Shown one piece after another: positions 52,371 through 63,830 of a DNA stretch of 64,000 nt (position 1 is the stretch's first letter; each line of letters opens with the position of its first letter). This DNA comes from Atrina japonica (lineage: Eukaryota; Mollusca; Bivalvia; Pterioida; Pinnidae), in the NCBI GenBank assembly GCA_030159075.1, contig BROG01000809.1, positions 62,001 to 126,000 on the forward strand, in the 5' to 3' direction. Both the position numbers and the translations under genes were made by a program. The notes under the pieces are model-generated. The model was not told the origin of the DNA. It saw only the letters and a list, made by a program, of their open reading frames with translations, and did no database searches.

Positions 52371-52639
52371 TATACAGGTTATTTCCTCAGATGTGAAAGA
52401 TTAATACAACTTGAGATCATTTCCATAATCAATCTTTGTAGGTGATAATGCCTCAATGTACAGGTATTCAATGTAAGATGAAGTCACATGACACCTACAC
52501 ATAGACAATACCATACGGTGATAAAATAATGCTTGAAGTAATATTTCTTCCTCGATTATGATTGCATGTCTTAAAAACTGGAAATAAAAGCCATATATCT
52601 ACACCAAAACGTCATATTTTGATACAACAACATGACGAT

Positions 52640-55600
52640 CTAGAGAATTGTAGTTTACCTGTGATATGGTTTTTCTATCAAGTTAATGCATTTTACCTTT
52701 GATGTGGCATTTCTATCCAGTTGATGTATTTTACCTGGAATGTGGTATTTCTATCTATTAGATGCATTTCACCTGCAATCTTATTTCTATCTCTATTTTA
52801 TGTATTTCACCTGTAAAATTATTTCTATCTATTTTATGTATTTCACCTGTAATTTTATTTCTATCTATTTGATGTATTTTACCTATGATATGATCTTTCT
52901 ATCTATTTGATGTATTTTACCTATGATATGATCTTTCTATCTATTTGATGTATTTTACCTATGATATGATCTTTCTATCTATTTGATGTATTTAACCTAT
53001 GATATGATCTTTCTATCTATTTGATGTATTTTACCTATGATATGATCTTTCTATCTATTTGATGTATTTTACCTATGATATGATCTTTCTATCTATTTGA
53101 TGTATTTTACCTGTGATATGATATTTCTTTCTATTTGATGTACTTTATCTGTGATGTGGTCTTTCCATCTATTTGATGTATTATACCTGTGATATCGTAT
53201 TTCTTATCTATTTGATGTATTTTACCTGTGATATGATCTTTCTATCTATTTGATGTACTTTATCTGTGATGTGGTCTTTCCATCTATTTCATGTATTTTA
53301 CCTGTGATTTCGTATTTCTTATATATTTGATGTATTTTACCTGTGATATGATCTTTCTATCTATTTGATGTACTTTATCTGTGATGTGGTCTTTCTATCT
53401 ATTTCATGTATTTTACCTGTGATATCGTATTTCTTATCTATTTGATGTATTTTACCTGTAATGTTGATGTGGTCTTTCTATCTCTTTCATGTATTTTACC
53501 TGTGATATCGTATTTCTTATCTATTTGATGTATTTTACCTGTAATGTTGATGTGATCTTTCTATCTATTTGATGTACTTTACCTGTGATGTGGTCTTTTA
53601 TCTATTTGATGTATTTTACCTGTAATGCAGTCTTTTTATTTATTTGATGTATTTTATTTGAGATATGGCATTTCTACTTGATGTATTTTACCTTTGATGT
53701 AGTCTTTGTATCAAGTTGATGAATTTTACCTGTTATGTTGTCTTTCTATCTAGTTGATGTACTTCACCTGTGATGTGTTCTTTTAATCTATATAATGTAT
53801 TTTACATTTGGTCTCTCTATCTATTTGATGTATTTTACCTGTGATGTGGTCTTTCTATCTAGTTGATTTATTTACCTGTGAATTAGTCTTTCTATCAATT
53901 TGATGTATTTTACCTGTGACGTGTTATTTCTATGTAGTTGATGTATTTTACCTGTGATGTGGTCTTCCTATCTAGTTAATGTATTTTACCTGTATTGTTA
54001 TTTCTATCTATTTAATGTATTTTGCCTGTGATGTGTAATTTCTATCTATTTGATGTATTTCATCTTTGATGTGGCCTTTTTATCTACTGATGTATAATAC
54101 ATGTAATGGTGATGTAGTCTTTCTATACATTTTATGTACTTTACCTGTAATATAGTCTTTTTATTTATTTGATGTATTTTACCTGAGATATGGTATTTCT
54201 ATCTATTTGATGTATTTTACTTGTGATGTGGTCTTTCTATCTAATTAATGTTTTACCTGTGATTGAGCCTTTCTATCAAGTTGATTTATATTTTACCGGT
54301 GATGTGGTATTCCTATCAAATTGATGTATTTTACCTGTGATGTGGCCTTTCTATCTAGTTGAGGTACTTTACCTGTAATATGGAATATATATCTATTTAT
54401 TGTTTTTTACATGTAATGTGTTATTTCTATCTAGATGATGTATTTCACCTGTGATGTGTTATTTCTATCTATTTGCTGTATTTAACCTGTGATGTGTTCT
54501 TTCTATTTACTTGATGTATCTTACTTGTGGTATTTCTATGTAGTTGATGTATTATACCTGATATATGGAATTTCTATTTATTGGATGGATTTTACCTGTG
54601 AAGTGTTATGTCTATCTAGTTCATGTATTTTACCTGTGATGTGGTCTTCCTATCTAGTTGATGTATTTTACCTGTATTGTAATTTCTATTTATTTAATGT
54701 ATTTTGCCTGTGATGTGTAATTTCTATCTATTTGATGTAGTTCATCTTTGATGTGTAATTTCTATCTATTTGATGTAGTTCATCTTTGATGTGTAATTTC
54801 TATCTATTTGATGTAGTTCATCTTTGATGTGTTATTTCTATCTATTTGATGTAGTTCATCTTTGATGTGTAATTTCTATCTATTTGATGTAATTCATCTT
54901 TGATGTGTAATTTCTATCTATTTGATATAGTTCATCTTTGATGTGTAATTTCTATCTATTTGATGTAGTTCATCTTTGATGTGTAATTTCTATCTATTTA
55001 ATGTAGTTCATCTTTGATGTGTAATTTCTATCTATTTAATGTAGTTCATCGTTGATGTGTAATTTCTATCTATTTAATGTAGTTCATCTTTGATATGTAA
55101 TTTCTATCTATTTAATGTAGTTCATCTTTGATGTGGCCCTTTTATCTACTGATGTATACTTGTGATGTAGTCTTTCTATCTAACTGATGTGTTTTACCTT
55201 TGACTAAGTCCTTCTATCAAGTTGATGTGTTTCACCTGTGATGTGGTCTTTCAATCTATTTGATGTATCTTACCTGTGACATGGTATTTCTTTCCAGTTG
55301 ATATTTTTTACCCGTGATGTGTTGTTTCTATCTATTTGATGTGTTTTACATCTAATGTGGTCTTTCTATCTATTTGTTTTATTTAACCTGTGATGTGGTC
55401 TTTCTATCTACTTGATGTATCTTACTTGTGATGGGGTATTTTATGTAGTTGATGTATTTTACCTGTGATGTGCTATTTCTATCTATTTGATGTATTTCAT
55501 CTTTGATGTGACCATTTTATCTATATGGTATTTCTATCTTTTTGATGCATTTCACTTGTGATGTGGTCTTTTTATCGAATTGATGCATTTTACCTGTGAT

Positions 55601-56490
55601 TAAGTCTTTCTATTAAGTTGATGTATTTCACTTGTGATGTGTTCTTTCTATCTAGTTGATGTATTTTACCTGTAATATGGAAATGTTATTTCTATGTTGT
55701 TGATGTATTTTACCTGTGATGTGTTATTTCTATGTAGTTGATATATGTTACCTGTGATGTGGTCTTTCTATTTGATGTATTTTACCTGTAATATTATTTC
55801 TGTTTGTTTGATGTATTTTACCTGTGATATGGAATATATATTTCTCTAGTTGATGTATGTCACCCGTTATGTGTTATTTCTATCTATTTGATGTATTTTA
55901 CCTGTGATGTGGTCTTTCAACTTATTTGATGTATTTTACCTGTGGTGTGGTCTTTCCATCAACTTGATGTTTTTACCTGTGAGGTGGTCTTTCAATTTTA
56001 CCTGTAATGTTATCTCTATCTATTTGATTATTTTACCTGTGATATGGTATTTCTTTCTAGTTGATGCATTTTACCTGTGATCTGATATTTCTATCTAGTT
56101 GATGTATTTTACCTATGATGTGGTCTTTCTATCTATTTAATGTGTTTTACCTGTAATTTTATTTCTATCTATTTAATGTATTTTACCTGTAATTTTATTT
56201 CTATTTATTTGATATATTTTACCTGTGAAGTGGAATTTCTATTTATTTGATGTATTTTACATGTAATGTGTTATTTGTAACTATTTGATGTATTTATCTA
56301 TGATTTGGTCTTTCTATCTAATAAATGTATTTTACCTGTAGTATTATTTCTATTTATTTGATGTATTTTACGTTGTTATGGATGTTATGTGTCATTTCTA
56401 TCTATTCGATGTATTTTACCTGTGATGTGTTATTTCTATCTATTTGATTATTTTACCTTTGATGTGGTCTTTCAATCTTGTTGATGTGAT
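52640..56490. repeat. Large minisatellite, ~38-bp unit, about 100 copies
   Basis: Consensus TCTATCTATTTGATGTATTT, then TACCTGTGATGTGGTCTT. Two homogenised sub-blocks stand out: 52860-53120 (units with ACCTATGATATGATCTTTC) and 54715-55130 (units with GATGTAGTTCATCTTTGATG). A three-unit pattern with a GATATCGTATTTCTTAT variant recurs at 53150-53550. Units elsewhere differ by many single changes and 1-10 bp deletions, so the array is old with local recent amplification. Confidence 0.95.
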
Positions 56491-56631
56491 AATAATATAA
56501 CACCGTCAAAAGCTATGATAGTCATCTTTTTACAGTGCTTACTTTTAAACAGATGTGGCTGTGCATTTAGATTTATTATTTGACCTAATATGGGAACACT
56601 TTCTCTTTACAAAATAAACATCTATTTTAAA

Positions 56632-56710
56632 TTGGAATTCAACTGATGAAATCTAATTGATAGAAACGATTGTCTTGAGCATTTTAACTTTGGTATTATG
56701 TTTGTAATAT
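56632..56710 (-). repeat. Element D, copy 4 (inverted)
   Basis: ATTCAACTGATGAAATCTAA, then TTGATAGAAACGATTGTCTT and GAGCATTTTAACTTTGGTAT, the reverse complement of copies 1-3. Confidence 0.75.
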
Positions 56711-57406
56711 GTATACACGATGAAGGTATTTCAACGATATCCATTAGTTCAGAGTCACACAAGCATGTATACATATAATTTTGTTATTGTCACTCGCGAA
56801 GAGTTCCCACAATTCCGTCTGGAGTATTTACCGCTAACTTCGAAAGTAGAATCTTGCTTCTACTGAAAATATAGTTCATTGTTTTAAATATACAACAAAA
56901 TATGGAATTTGCTGATTACGCGACGTATTCACCGACATAGATCTATGCGTGTTTTGATTATGCATTCACTTGCACTGTGTAACACTGATAAATTTTATGT
57001 TATAAATGCTGAAAACTACATAACAATCAAAGTAATGGAAATGTTTAAATACAGCTTTTTGAGCTAGAAGATAAATCATGTGATCGGCACATTGCATACA
57101 CGAAGTTGTATCGTTCGTCACCTCGTTTCCGTACTTGAATTGTCTTTGTAAACAATTGAGTTCCCGCCTTTTCTTTAAATAATGTCCAGCAAAATATTTC
57201 GGATTGGGGCACCCGGCATGTCGTCACTGATAACTACTGGCGTGAATTTATCAATGGTTACATGTATCAATAAATACGGTCACGGTCCACCAGTCCGAAG
57301 GGTCACTAGTCCGAAGGTTCACCAGTTCGGCCCCGTAGCAATGGCGGATTCATGGGGGCGTACGCTCGGCGAAAACGTTAACTACCCTATTCCTTTCCTT
57401 TCCTTG
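56711..57406. other. Non-coding flank of the Gypsy element
   Basis: An open stretch at 57182-57538 runs into the LTR and shows no domain. CACCAGTCCGAAGGGTCACT has a short internal repeat near 57290-57320. Confidence 0.4.
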
Positions 57407-57955
57407 TGTCGCGATTTATATACATTTGTGCACAAATACATAATAAAACTTCGTTTTATATTATTTCCTTTGTTTGTAGACATATCTTGTGGTACATATT
57501 GTTTCGTGAATAGTTTTGTCACATTTTCAATACCTTAAACCGTTCCTGTAAATAGGTTATGATAGTTAGTAATTAGTTTGTTTCCGAAAAAGCATCCAAG
57601 TAGGATCGAAAATTAAAAATACACTAACCAATCAGGTCTCTGCGTTTTTGGCCAATGATCGCCATTGACAGTCTGTTCATCTAATCAATGAAGGTCTGCG
57701 TTCTATAGTGCATTAGGTTTCCAGAGAGTATATAAAGGGCTGCGAAAGTTTAGTGAGTTAGTTTTTATGCTGGATGCGAATCAAACAACATCAAAGAGAA
57801 AACCAGGTAATTTGATACACTTCTATAAGGTTGATTTGTCACATCACTGTTTTCTAATGAAAACATTTGCTGACTATCAACAATACAAGGTGTAGACTGC
57901 GTTACGAGGCAGAGGTAATTTCTGTGAATTTGGGACTTCTAGTCTACACGCTACA
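57407..57955 (+). mobile_element. 5' LTR of a Gypsy-like retrotransposon
   Basis: It starts TGTCGCGATTTATATACATT and is proposed to end ...ACACGCTACA at 57955, giving TG...CA ends and a length of 549 bp. Its first 186 bp match the 3' copy at 62963-63148 with four differences. A TATA box (GTATATAAAGGG) lies near 57730, consistent with a promoter at the U3/R border. TTTTGGTGGCAGCGG just after it (about 57960) is the likely primer-binding region, though I cannot name the tRNA. Confidence 0.75.
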
Positions 57956-58073
57956 GATATTTTGGTGGCAGCGGTGGGATTCGAGGTTTCGGGAATTTTC
58001 TTTTTCATATTTTTTTTGCATTTTGAATGTGTTGGTTTAATATTGGAGATTTGATATATTATCTTTTGAAAAC

Positions 58074-59279
58074 ATGGCTAAGTGTCTGGCCGATCTCGAG
58101 GCAGAATTGTCTGTCTTGAATAAAGAAGTCGCCGAGATTGAGAAAAGAACTGAAATCTCTATACTCGAGGCTAAAATTCACGAGCTCCAGAAAAGGAAAA
58201 ATGACCTGGAATGTACGTTTTTGACATCAACACCGACAGGAGTAAGACCGCAGACTCGAGAAGCTTGCGATAGGGATTCTGGTTTTGCTACGGCTAGACG
58301 TCCGAGAAAACTGCCGTCAATACCAGTACCGGTAATACAAAAACAAGCAGTTGGGAACCCCATTCTCGGGCTTGCTGACACCGATAGGACCGGAACTGAG
58401 TACCAGCAGCAGACAAATAGCAATAATCGTGATAGTTTGAGCTCGGATTTGACTCGGCGTAAGTCAAACAACTGCGTAAAACCTGCTACCTATGACGGTA
58501 CAGGTCCTTGGATTGATTATTTAACACATTTTAAAGCCTGTGCTGAGATAAACCGTTGGTCTGATAAAGAGAAAGGTTTATATTTGGCTGTGTCACTTAG
58601 GGGTCAGGCACAGGGTGACTTGGGTAACCTGTCCGGTATTGGGAACGATTATAATACTCTAGTGCGAAATTTAGAGGACAGGTTTAGCCCGTCAAATCAA
58701 ACCGAACTTTATAGGGCACAGTTAAGAGATAAAAGACAAAAAGCGTCCGAGTCTCTCCCTGAACTAGGTCAGGAAATACGTAGGCTCACTAATTTAGCTT
58801 ATCCTACTGCACCGAATGACGTTAAGGAGACTCTAGCTAAAGAACACTTTGTGGATGCACTTGTCATTTCAGATATGAGACTTCGGGTTAAACAGGCTAG
58901 GCCGATAGATCTCAACGATGCTATACGTCATGCCGTTGAACTCGAGGCGTTTCAACGGGCCGAGCGAAAAGTCGCTGAGAGTCAAGGATACCTCCGAAAA
59001 ACAACTACACCAGAGGAGAGTTTTTCTGATATGGGAAAATTAACAACAGTTCCCAGCGCACTGCAAAGTAGTTTAGAAAAACTACAAGGGGAGGTACGAG
59101 AATTGAAGGTACGTTATTATAGGACCCCAACAAATAATGACTTGAAAGCAACTAGTAGTAGGCAGTCTACCAATCTGCGTGATAACACTACGGGCAGACC
59201 AAGTTATGGCCAAATACAACGTATATATTATAAGTGTGGTTCGGGCAAACATCTAAAAAATAGATGCCCGGAACTTTAA
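58074..59279 (+). CDS. gag: Gypsy-type Gag, intact, 401 residues
   Basis: ATG at 58074, 119 bp after the LTR. Residues 1-45 are heptad-like (MAKCLADLEAELSVLNKEVA...), a probable coiled coil. Residues ~140-290 form the retrotransposon Gag core, with YDGTGPWIDYLTHFKACAEI and LRGQAQGDLGNL landmarks. The C-terminus has a CCHC knuckle whose first Cys is replaced by Tyr (YYKCGSGKHLKNRCPEL), so RNA binding by it may be impaired. Gag would package the element RNA into cytoplasmic particles. The TAA at 59277-59279 is followed in the same frame by pol. Confidence 0.85.
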   Translation: MAKCLADLEAELSVLNKEVAEIEKRTEISILEAKIHELQKRKNDLECTFLTSTPTGVRPQTREACDRDSGFATARRPRKLPSIPVPVIQKQAVGNPILGLADTDRTGTEYQQQTNSNNRDSLSSDLTRRKSNNCVKPATYDGTGPWIDYLTHFKACAEINRWSDKEKGLYLAVSLRGQAQGDLGNLSGIGNDYNTLVRNLEDRFSPSNQTELYRAQLRDKRQKASESLPELGQEIRRLTNLAYPTAPNDVKETLAKEHFVDALVISDMRLRVKQARPIDLNDAIRHAVELEAFQRAERKVAESQGYLRKTTTPEESFSDMGKLTTVPSALQSSLEKLQGEVRELKVRYYRTPTNNDLKATSSRQSTNLRDNTTGRPSYGQIQRIYYKCGSGKHLKNRCPEL

Positions 59280-59297
59280 AAGCCTGGTATACCTGCG

Positions 59298-62047
59298 ATG
59301 CAAACAAATGGATCTTCTCAGAAACAGGCTACGAATATGCTGAACCCCGAACCCGGTCTGTATGTTAAAATTAGATTCAATGAAATGTTTGCTGAATGCC
59401 TCATAGATACGGGGTCAACGGTCACTATACTGTCGAACAAAGTTTGGAGTTCGTATTTGAATTCTTGCTCAAGCAAAATGAAGTCGGTAGAATTTGATCT
59501 TTTTTCTGCTGCAGGCTCACCTTTTAAAGTCTTTGGGAAGGTGGGAGTTAGTGTGACTCTTGGTGAATATAGAGTGAGCCATGATGTCATAATAGCAGAG
59601 ATTAGTTACGATGCAATATTGGGCTTAGACTTCTTGAAACTTCATAAATGTACGATTGATGTTACCAATAATAACATGCACATCGGGGATAAAACTTTCA
59701 AGATGTACGTAAGTGGTAAGGTAGGGTGTTGTAGAGTAGCGGTGGCCGAACATGTTGCCCTTCCACCTCGCTCGGAAATCATTGTATCTGGTAAGCTTTG
59801 TCTTAATAAAGGAGAAAAGTTTCAGGCCGATGTCGGAATACTGGAACCGTTAGAGAGGTTTGCTACGTCTGAAAAAGGCATGTTGGCCCGAGCATTAGTT
59901 AGAAATGAAGAGAAAGTTCCCTTGCCTGTAATGAATCTCTCTGACGAATCACAAACCATCTACCCAGGAACTGTGGTAGCTCAGTTAAGCCCAGTTGTTG
60001 GCATTGAAAGTCAACAGGTCAAATCTACATTTCAAATGTCCAAAGCCATTCCAAGTCATTTAAAAGACTTGTATGAACGCTCGACAGTTTCATTAACACC
60101 CGAACAAAAACAAAAAGGTCCAAGATCTACTGACGAGATATCAGTTGGTGTGTTTTCAGAAAATGACTCGGACTTAGGCCGAACAGGCATTATCAAACAT
60201 ACAATTGATACCGGTAGTGCTCGGCCCATCAAACAACCGTTTCGTAGGGTGCCCCAACATATGAACGAGGAAGTTGATAGACATATCGATGAAATGTTAG
60301 CCAAGAATGTGATACAGCCCTCGTCCAGTCCTTGGGCTAGTGGCGTAGTATTAGTCAAAAAGAAGGACGGGTCGACAAGGTTCTGTGTTCTGTTGAACAG
60401 TGTCACTGTCAAGGATGCATATCCACTGCCAAGGATAGACGATTCCTTGGATCAGCTGTCGGGATCAAAGTGGTTCTCAACCTTGGACTTAAATAGTGGC
60501 TATTGGCAGGAGGAAATGGATCCATTAGATCAACCCAAAACTGCATTTACCACGAGACAGGGTTTGTTTGAATTTAAAGTGTTGTCGTTTGGCTTGTGCA
60601 ACGCTCCTGCCACTTTCGAGCGGTTAATGGAGACCGTATTGGCGGGACTACATTGGAATATATGCTTGATCTACTTGGATGATGTGATTGTTGTAGGCAA
60701 AAGCTTTGAAAAGATGTCGGAAAATTTGGGCCTGATTTTTGAACGTCTCAGTGAATTTGGGTTGAAGTTTAAAGCAAGAAAGTGTAGATTATTTGCTAAG
60801 AAGGTAGTGTTCTTGGGACATGTGGTTTACGAAAAGGGAGTCGCAACAGATCCCGACAAGATCAGTGAAAGAGTGGCCTTCTCCAAGTAATGATCACGAA
60901 GTTTTGTCGTTTATCGGGTTATGTAGTTACTATAGGCGGTATATCAAAGATTTTGCTACTGTTGCTCAGCCCCTACATAGACTGACTGAGAAAAATAGGA
61001 CATTTGCGTGGACAAATGGATGCGAAGAAGCATTCCAAAATCTGAAACGAAAGCTCATTTCCGCACCAGTTCTTGCTCATCCGGATTTCACTGAACTTTT
61101 CATTCTCGACACAGATGCGAGTGATACAGCCATTGGCGCTGTTTTGTCGCAGAAAATAAATAAAGAGAAGCGTATTGTAGCATACGCTAGCCGTACGTTG
61201 ACTAAGACAGAAAAGAAGTACTGTGTTACTCGGAAAGAAATGCTGTCTCTGGCATTATTTGTATGGGAAACGTTCAGATCATAGTTCACTTCAATGGCTT
61301 CTGAAATTCAAAAACCGTGAGGGACAAATAGCAAGGTGGCTTCAAACATTATCATCGTATGACATGAAAATTGAACATAGACCAGGAAGGCTACATTCAA
61401 ATGTCGATGCCCTAAGTCGGGTGCCTTGCAGACAGTGTGGTCAGTACGGAAGGAACAGTGCAGAACTAAAAGCTAGTCATCATGTCAATGTAGTTGGAGA
61501 AAATGGTGGTAATGATTCAGATGAGTGTAGTAGCATAGCGACATCACAAGAAGGTGATAAAGATATAAGTGAGGTGAAGTCCTGGGTAATGAAAGGAGAG
61601 AGACCACCTTTTAGTGATGTGGAGTCTGGTGGGTACTTTCTGAAGTCGCTATGGAGTCAATGGAATAGGCTGATGAGGTATATGTATATTTTCCAGTCAA
61701 GAAAATTGGACAGTCATCGAAACTCACTTCTTTCTGGAAGGGTCCTTTCAAAATTTTGTCGCGAGTTTCTGATGTGTTGTACAAAGTGGATTGTGGTAGG
61801 AATAATGAACCTCAAGTGATTCATTGTGATAGGTTGCGGAAAAGGGTTAGTCAAAATTTGTCTGGAGAACAACAATGTTCAGATCAAACTGATTCTGATG
61901 AACAGATGGTTGAAGTTGATCATTCTGATTCTTTAGATGATATAGATGATAAAAATGTAGAGAAACGTGTTAGAAAAGAACCTGTGTGGATGAAAGACTA
62001 TATTTGTTCTTTATGTTTTCACATATTTTCACAGGGAAACGATGGCT
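59298..62047 (+). pseudogene. pol: Gypsy-type Pol: protease, RT and RNase H; integrase core deleted
   Basis: 530 codons are open from 59298 to 60890. The aspartic protease active site is CLIDTGSTVTILS (about 59400). RT covers about 60190-60870, with FSTLDLNSGYWQ (palm Asp) and the catalytic YLDDVIVVG (about 60672). A few residues are missing after RFCV. A one-base change near 60868 shifts the frame to WPSPSNDHEVLSFIGLCSYY. The RNase H region follows, with FILDTDASDTAIGAVLSQ (about 61095) and CVTRKEMLSLALF. A deletion near 61262 shifts to DHSSLQWL and the HRPGRLHSNVDALSR end. The reading then jumps near 61670 to VYFPVKKIGQSSKLTSFWKG, the integrase tail, and ends with RVRKEPVWMKDY. The zinc-binding and DDE parts of integrase are absent, so the copy is not self-sufficient. 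Confidence 0.85.
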
Positions 62048-62789
62048 AAGAAGAAAGAAATCCCCTATTTGTCCAGTTTGTAAAAATGGGGTTGAGGGCA
62101 AGTTTGATGAGCACTTGTTAGCCTGCGCCAAGACTCGTGTGACCTGTGATATTTGCGGTACTTCCTTTAAGAAGAATTCATATACGCTGAGACACAAGCG
62201 TCTTCAACAAGGCGATGTACCCAAGACAAAGGCACCGTCAAATTCAGAAAAGGGTGAATCAGATTATACCGAAAAGGTACAAGCAGTCACAGAAAATGTT
62301 GAGGAACCAGGAGCACATAACACAGACCCTTATGATGCAGATGACCCAGACGACAGCTGTGACTCTGACTGGGATAAGGACCCCAGTGATGATTTACCTT
62401 TTAATTTAGATGAGCCATGTGGGACTGGTCGAACAGAACAATGCGACGAGTTAAGCGAGGCAGACAGTCTACTCGAAGGTCGAGTATTTAGGAAAGCTTG
62501 TCTGCCTAAACCTGTCAGTGCCCCCAAAAGAAAAAGTGGTGATGGGGATCACATACGGAATGTTCCCATTAAAAAGAGATCCAGAGTAACAAAGAGTGAA
62601 ACGTGTTTATGTAGGCGAGTTGTTTCTCAGGATGTTGGTGTACAGGTTGGTGAGACGATGTTGGTCAAAGTGGATGTTTCTACACAAAGTGATATATTTA
62701 GAATGTCGTCGTGTACAACCAAGGTTTTCACGGTCGATGGGGAGAAGGTTACTGAGTCCAAAACAAAGGAAACTATTGTGTTTGAGTAG
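62013..62789 (+). CDS. Extra ORF after pol: zinc-finger and acidic protein (ORF3)
   Basis: About 258 codons in a different frame from the pol end, which it overlaps by some 35 bp. The start is uncertain. The ATG at 62013 is the first in frame, but TTCACATATTTTCACAG just before 62035 looks like a splice acceptor, so it may be made from a spliced mRNA. Residues 17-65 hold paired zinc-binding motifs: ICPVCKNG...FDEHLLAC and then VTCDICGTSFKKNSYTLRHK, a C2H2-like finger. An acidic middle (about 62320-62420, DDPDDSCDSDWDKDPSDD), a basic patch (PIKKRSRVTKSE) and a C-terminus of unknown kind follow. It has no membrane segment, so it is not an envelope protein. A nucleic-acid-binding accessory role is inferred. 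Confidence 0.6.
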   Translation: MFSHIFTGKRWLRRKKSPICPVCKNGVEGKFDEHLLACAKTRVTCDICGTSFKKNSYTLRHKRLQQGDVPKTKAPSNSEKGESDYTEKVQAVTENVEEPGAHNTDPYDADDPDDSCDSDWDKDPSDDLPFNLDEPCGTGRTEQCDELSEADSLLEGRVFRKACLPKPVSAPKRKSGDGDHIRNVPIKKRSRVTKSETCLCRRVVSQDVGVQVGETMLVKVDVSTQSDIFRMSSCTTKVFTVDGEKVTESKTKETIVFE

Positions 62790-62962
62790 ACTTTCATATT
62801 TCATATGAATTATATCTCTGTTCTGAAACTGACAAACACTTGCACTGTAAAACACTATTTTACATGAACATTTTATTTCATATTTATTTAGCATTAATTT
62901 GAAATTTTGTTTGTTATGTGGTTGGAAACATGCGGGACGCATGGCATCGGAGGCATGGGTAA
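62790..62962 (+). other. Region before the 3' LTR
   Basis: Non-coding. A purine-enriched segment ending GGAGGCATGGGTAA sits directly before the 3' LTR and is the likely polypurine tract, though it is imperfect. Confidence 0.45.
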
Positions 62963-63148
62963 TGTCGCGATTTATATACATTTGTGCACAAATACATAAT
63001 AAAACCTCGTTTTATATTATTTCCTTTGTTTGTAGACATATCTTGTTGTACATATTGTTTCGTAAATAGTTTTGTCACATTTTCAATACCTTAAACCGTT
63101 CCTGTAAATAGGTTATGATAGTTAATAATTAGTTTGTTTCCGAAAAAG
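62963..63148 (+). mobile_element. 3' LTR of the Gypsy element, truncated
   Basis: The first 186 bp of the LTR, equal in length to 57407-57592 and differing at four positions (about 2 percent). It breaks off after CCGAAAAAG, where repeat R3 begins, so about 360 bp including the LTR promoter are missing. Confidence 0.85.
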
Positions 63149-63149
63149 T

Positions 63150-63830
63150 TGCCCTACATATATTAATCATCGAAGATATCCGATTTTTTCACATAGTGCA
63201 CGCACCGTATGCACGTGTACGGCGTCTTGTCACCCCTTCCCCCCCCCCCCAAAAAAAAAAAATTGGACCGCCCTCATGATCAGTCTGTCAATTCAGTGTG
63301 TAACAATTCTCTCTGGGGTTTCAAAACTGAACAATTCTGAAAAACATAGCCAACTGGGTCATGGAGAAACAATGATTTTGTGTCAGGAAGCTAGATCTGG
63401 CGTCCAAATTAATCTATCAACGAAATACAATTTATTGCTAACAATACAGAGGTCTAGAAGATTCTAGAACGAAACCTTTCACGATTTTGCTTTTTCAGAC
63501 ATTGAATTACGACCTCTTTATCATTAAACATTATTTAGTTGATTAATTAATTCGAAAGCCCGATAAGGTATTTTCTAGCTTCCAGACACAAAATCATCGT
63601 ATACTTTCCCCATGATCCAGCTGGGTATGCTTCCCAGAATTCTTTTTTAGGTGGGGGACGCACGATGTGTTCATTTTGTGTACAGAATTGGATATTATTA
63701 TTAATAATTAAATCTTAATATCTTTAGCTGATAACAACACAAGGGAAACTCGTATCCATTTTAATCTAATGCAAATTTGGTTTAAAAATAAATTTTCAGA
63801 TTAATACATGATGAGAATTTTGGTGTTTCA
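63150..63830. repeat. Dispersed repeat R3, further copies, with a nested inverted-repeat element
   Basis: 63150-63300 matches 45715-45960 in reverse (ACGTGTACGGCGTCTTGTCA), with a poly-C/poly-A tract at 63238-63260. 63640-63800 matches the same family in forward orientation (TTTAGCTGATAACAACACA). A nested inverted-repeat element lies between them. Confidence 0.65.
63348..63632. mobile_element. MITE-like element with ~45-bp imperfect inverted repeats
   Basis: AACTGGGTCATGGAGAAAC, ATGATTTTGTGTCAGGAAGC at the left is matched in reverse by CTTCCAGACACAAAATCATC and TTTCCCCATGATCCAGCTGG at the right. Related scraps occur near 3360-3400. Confidence 0.5.

Noticed and set aside
62013..62789. Envelope gene of the Gypsy element
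   Set aside because: No signal peptide, membrane span or cleavage site; zinc-binding motifs and acidic and basic patches instead.
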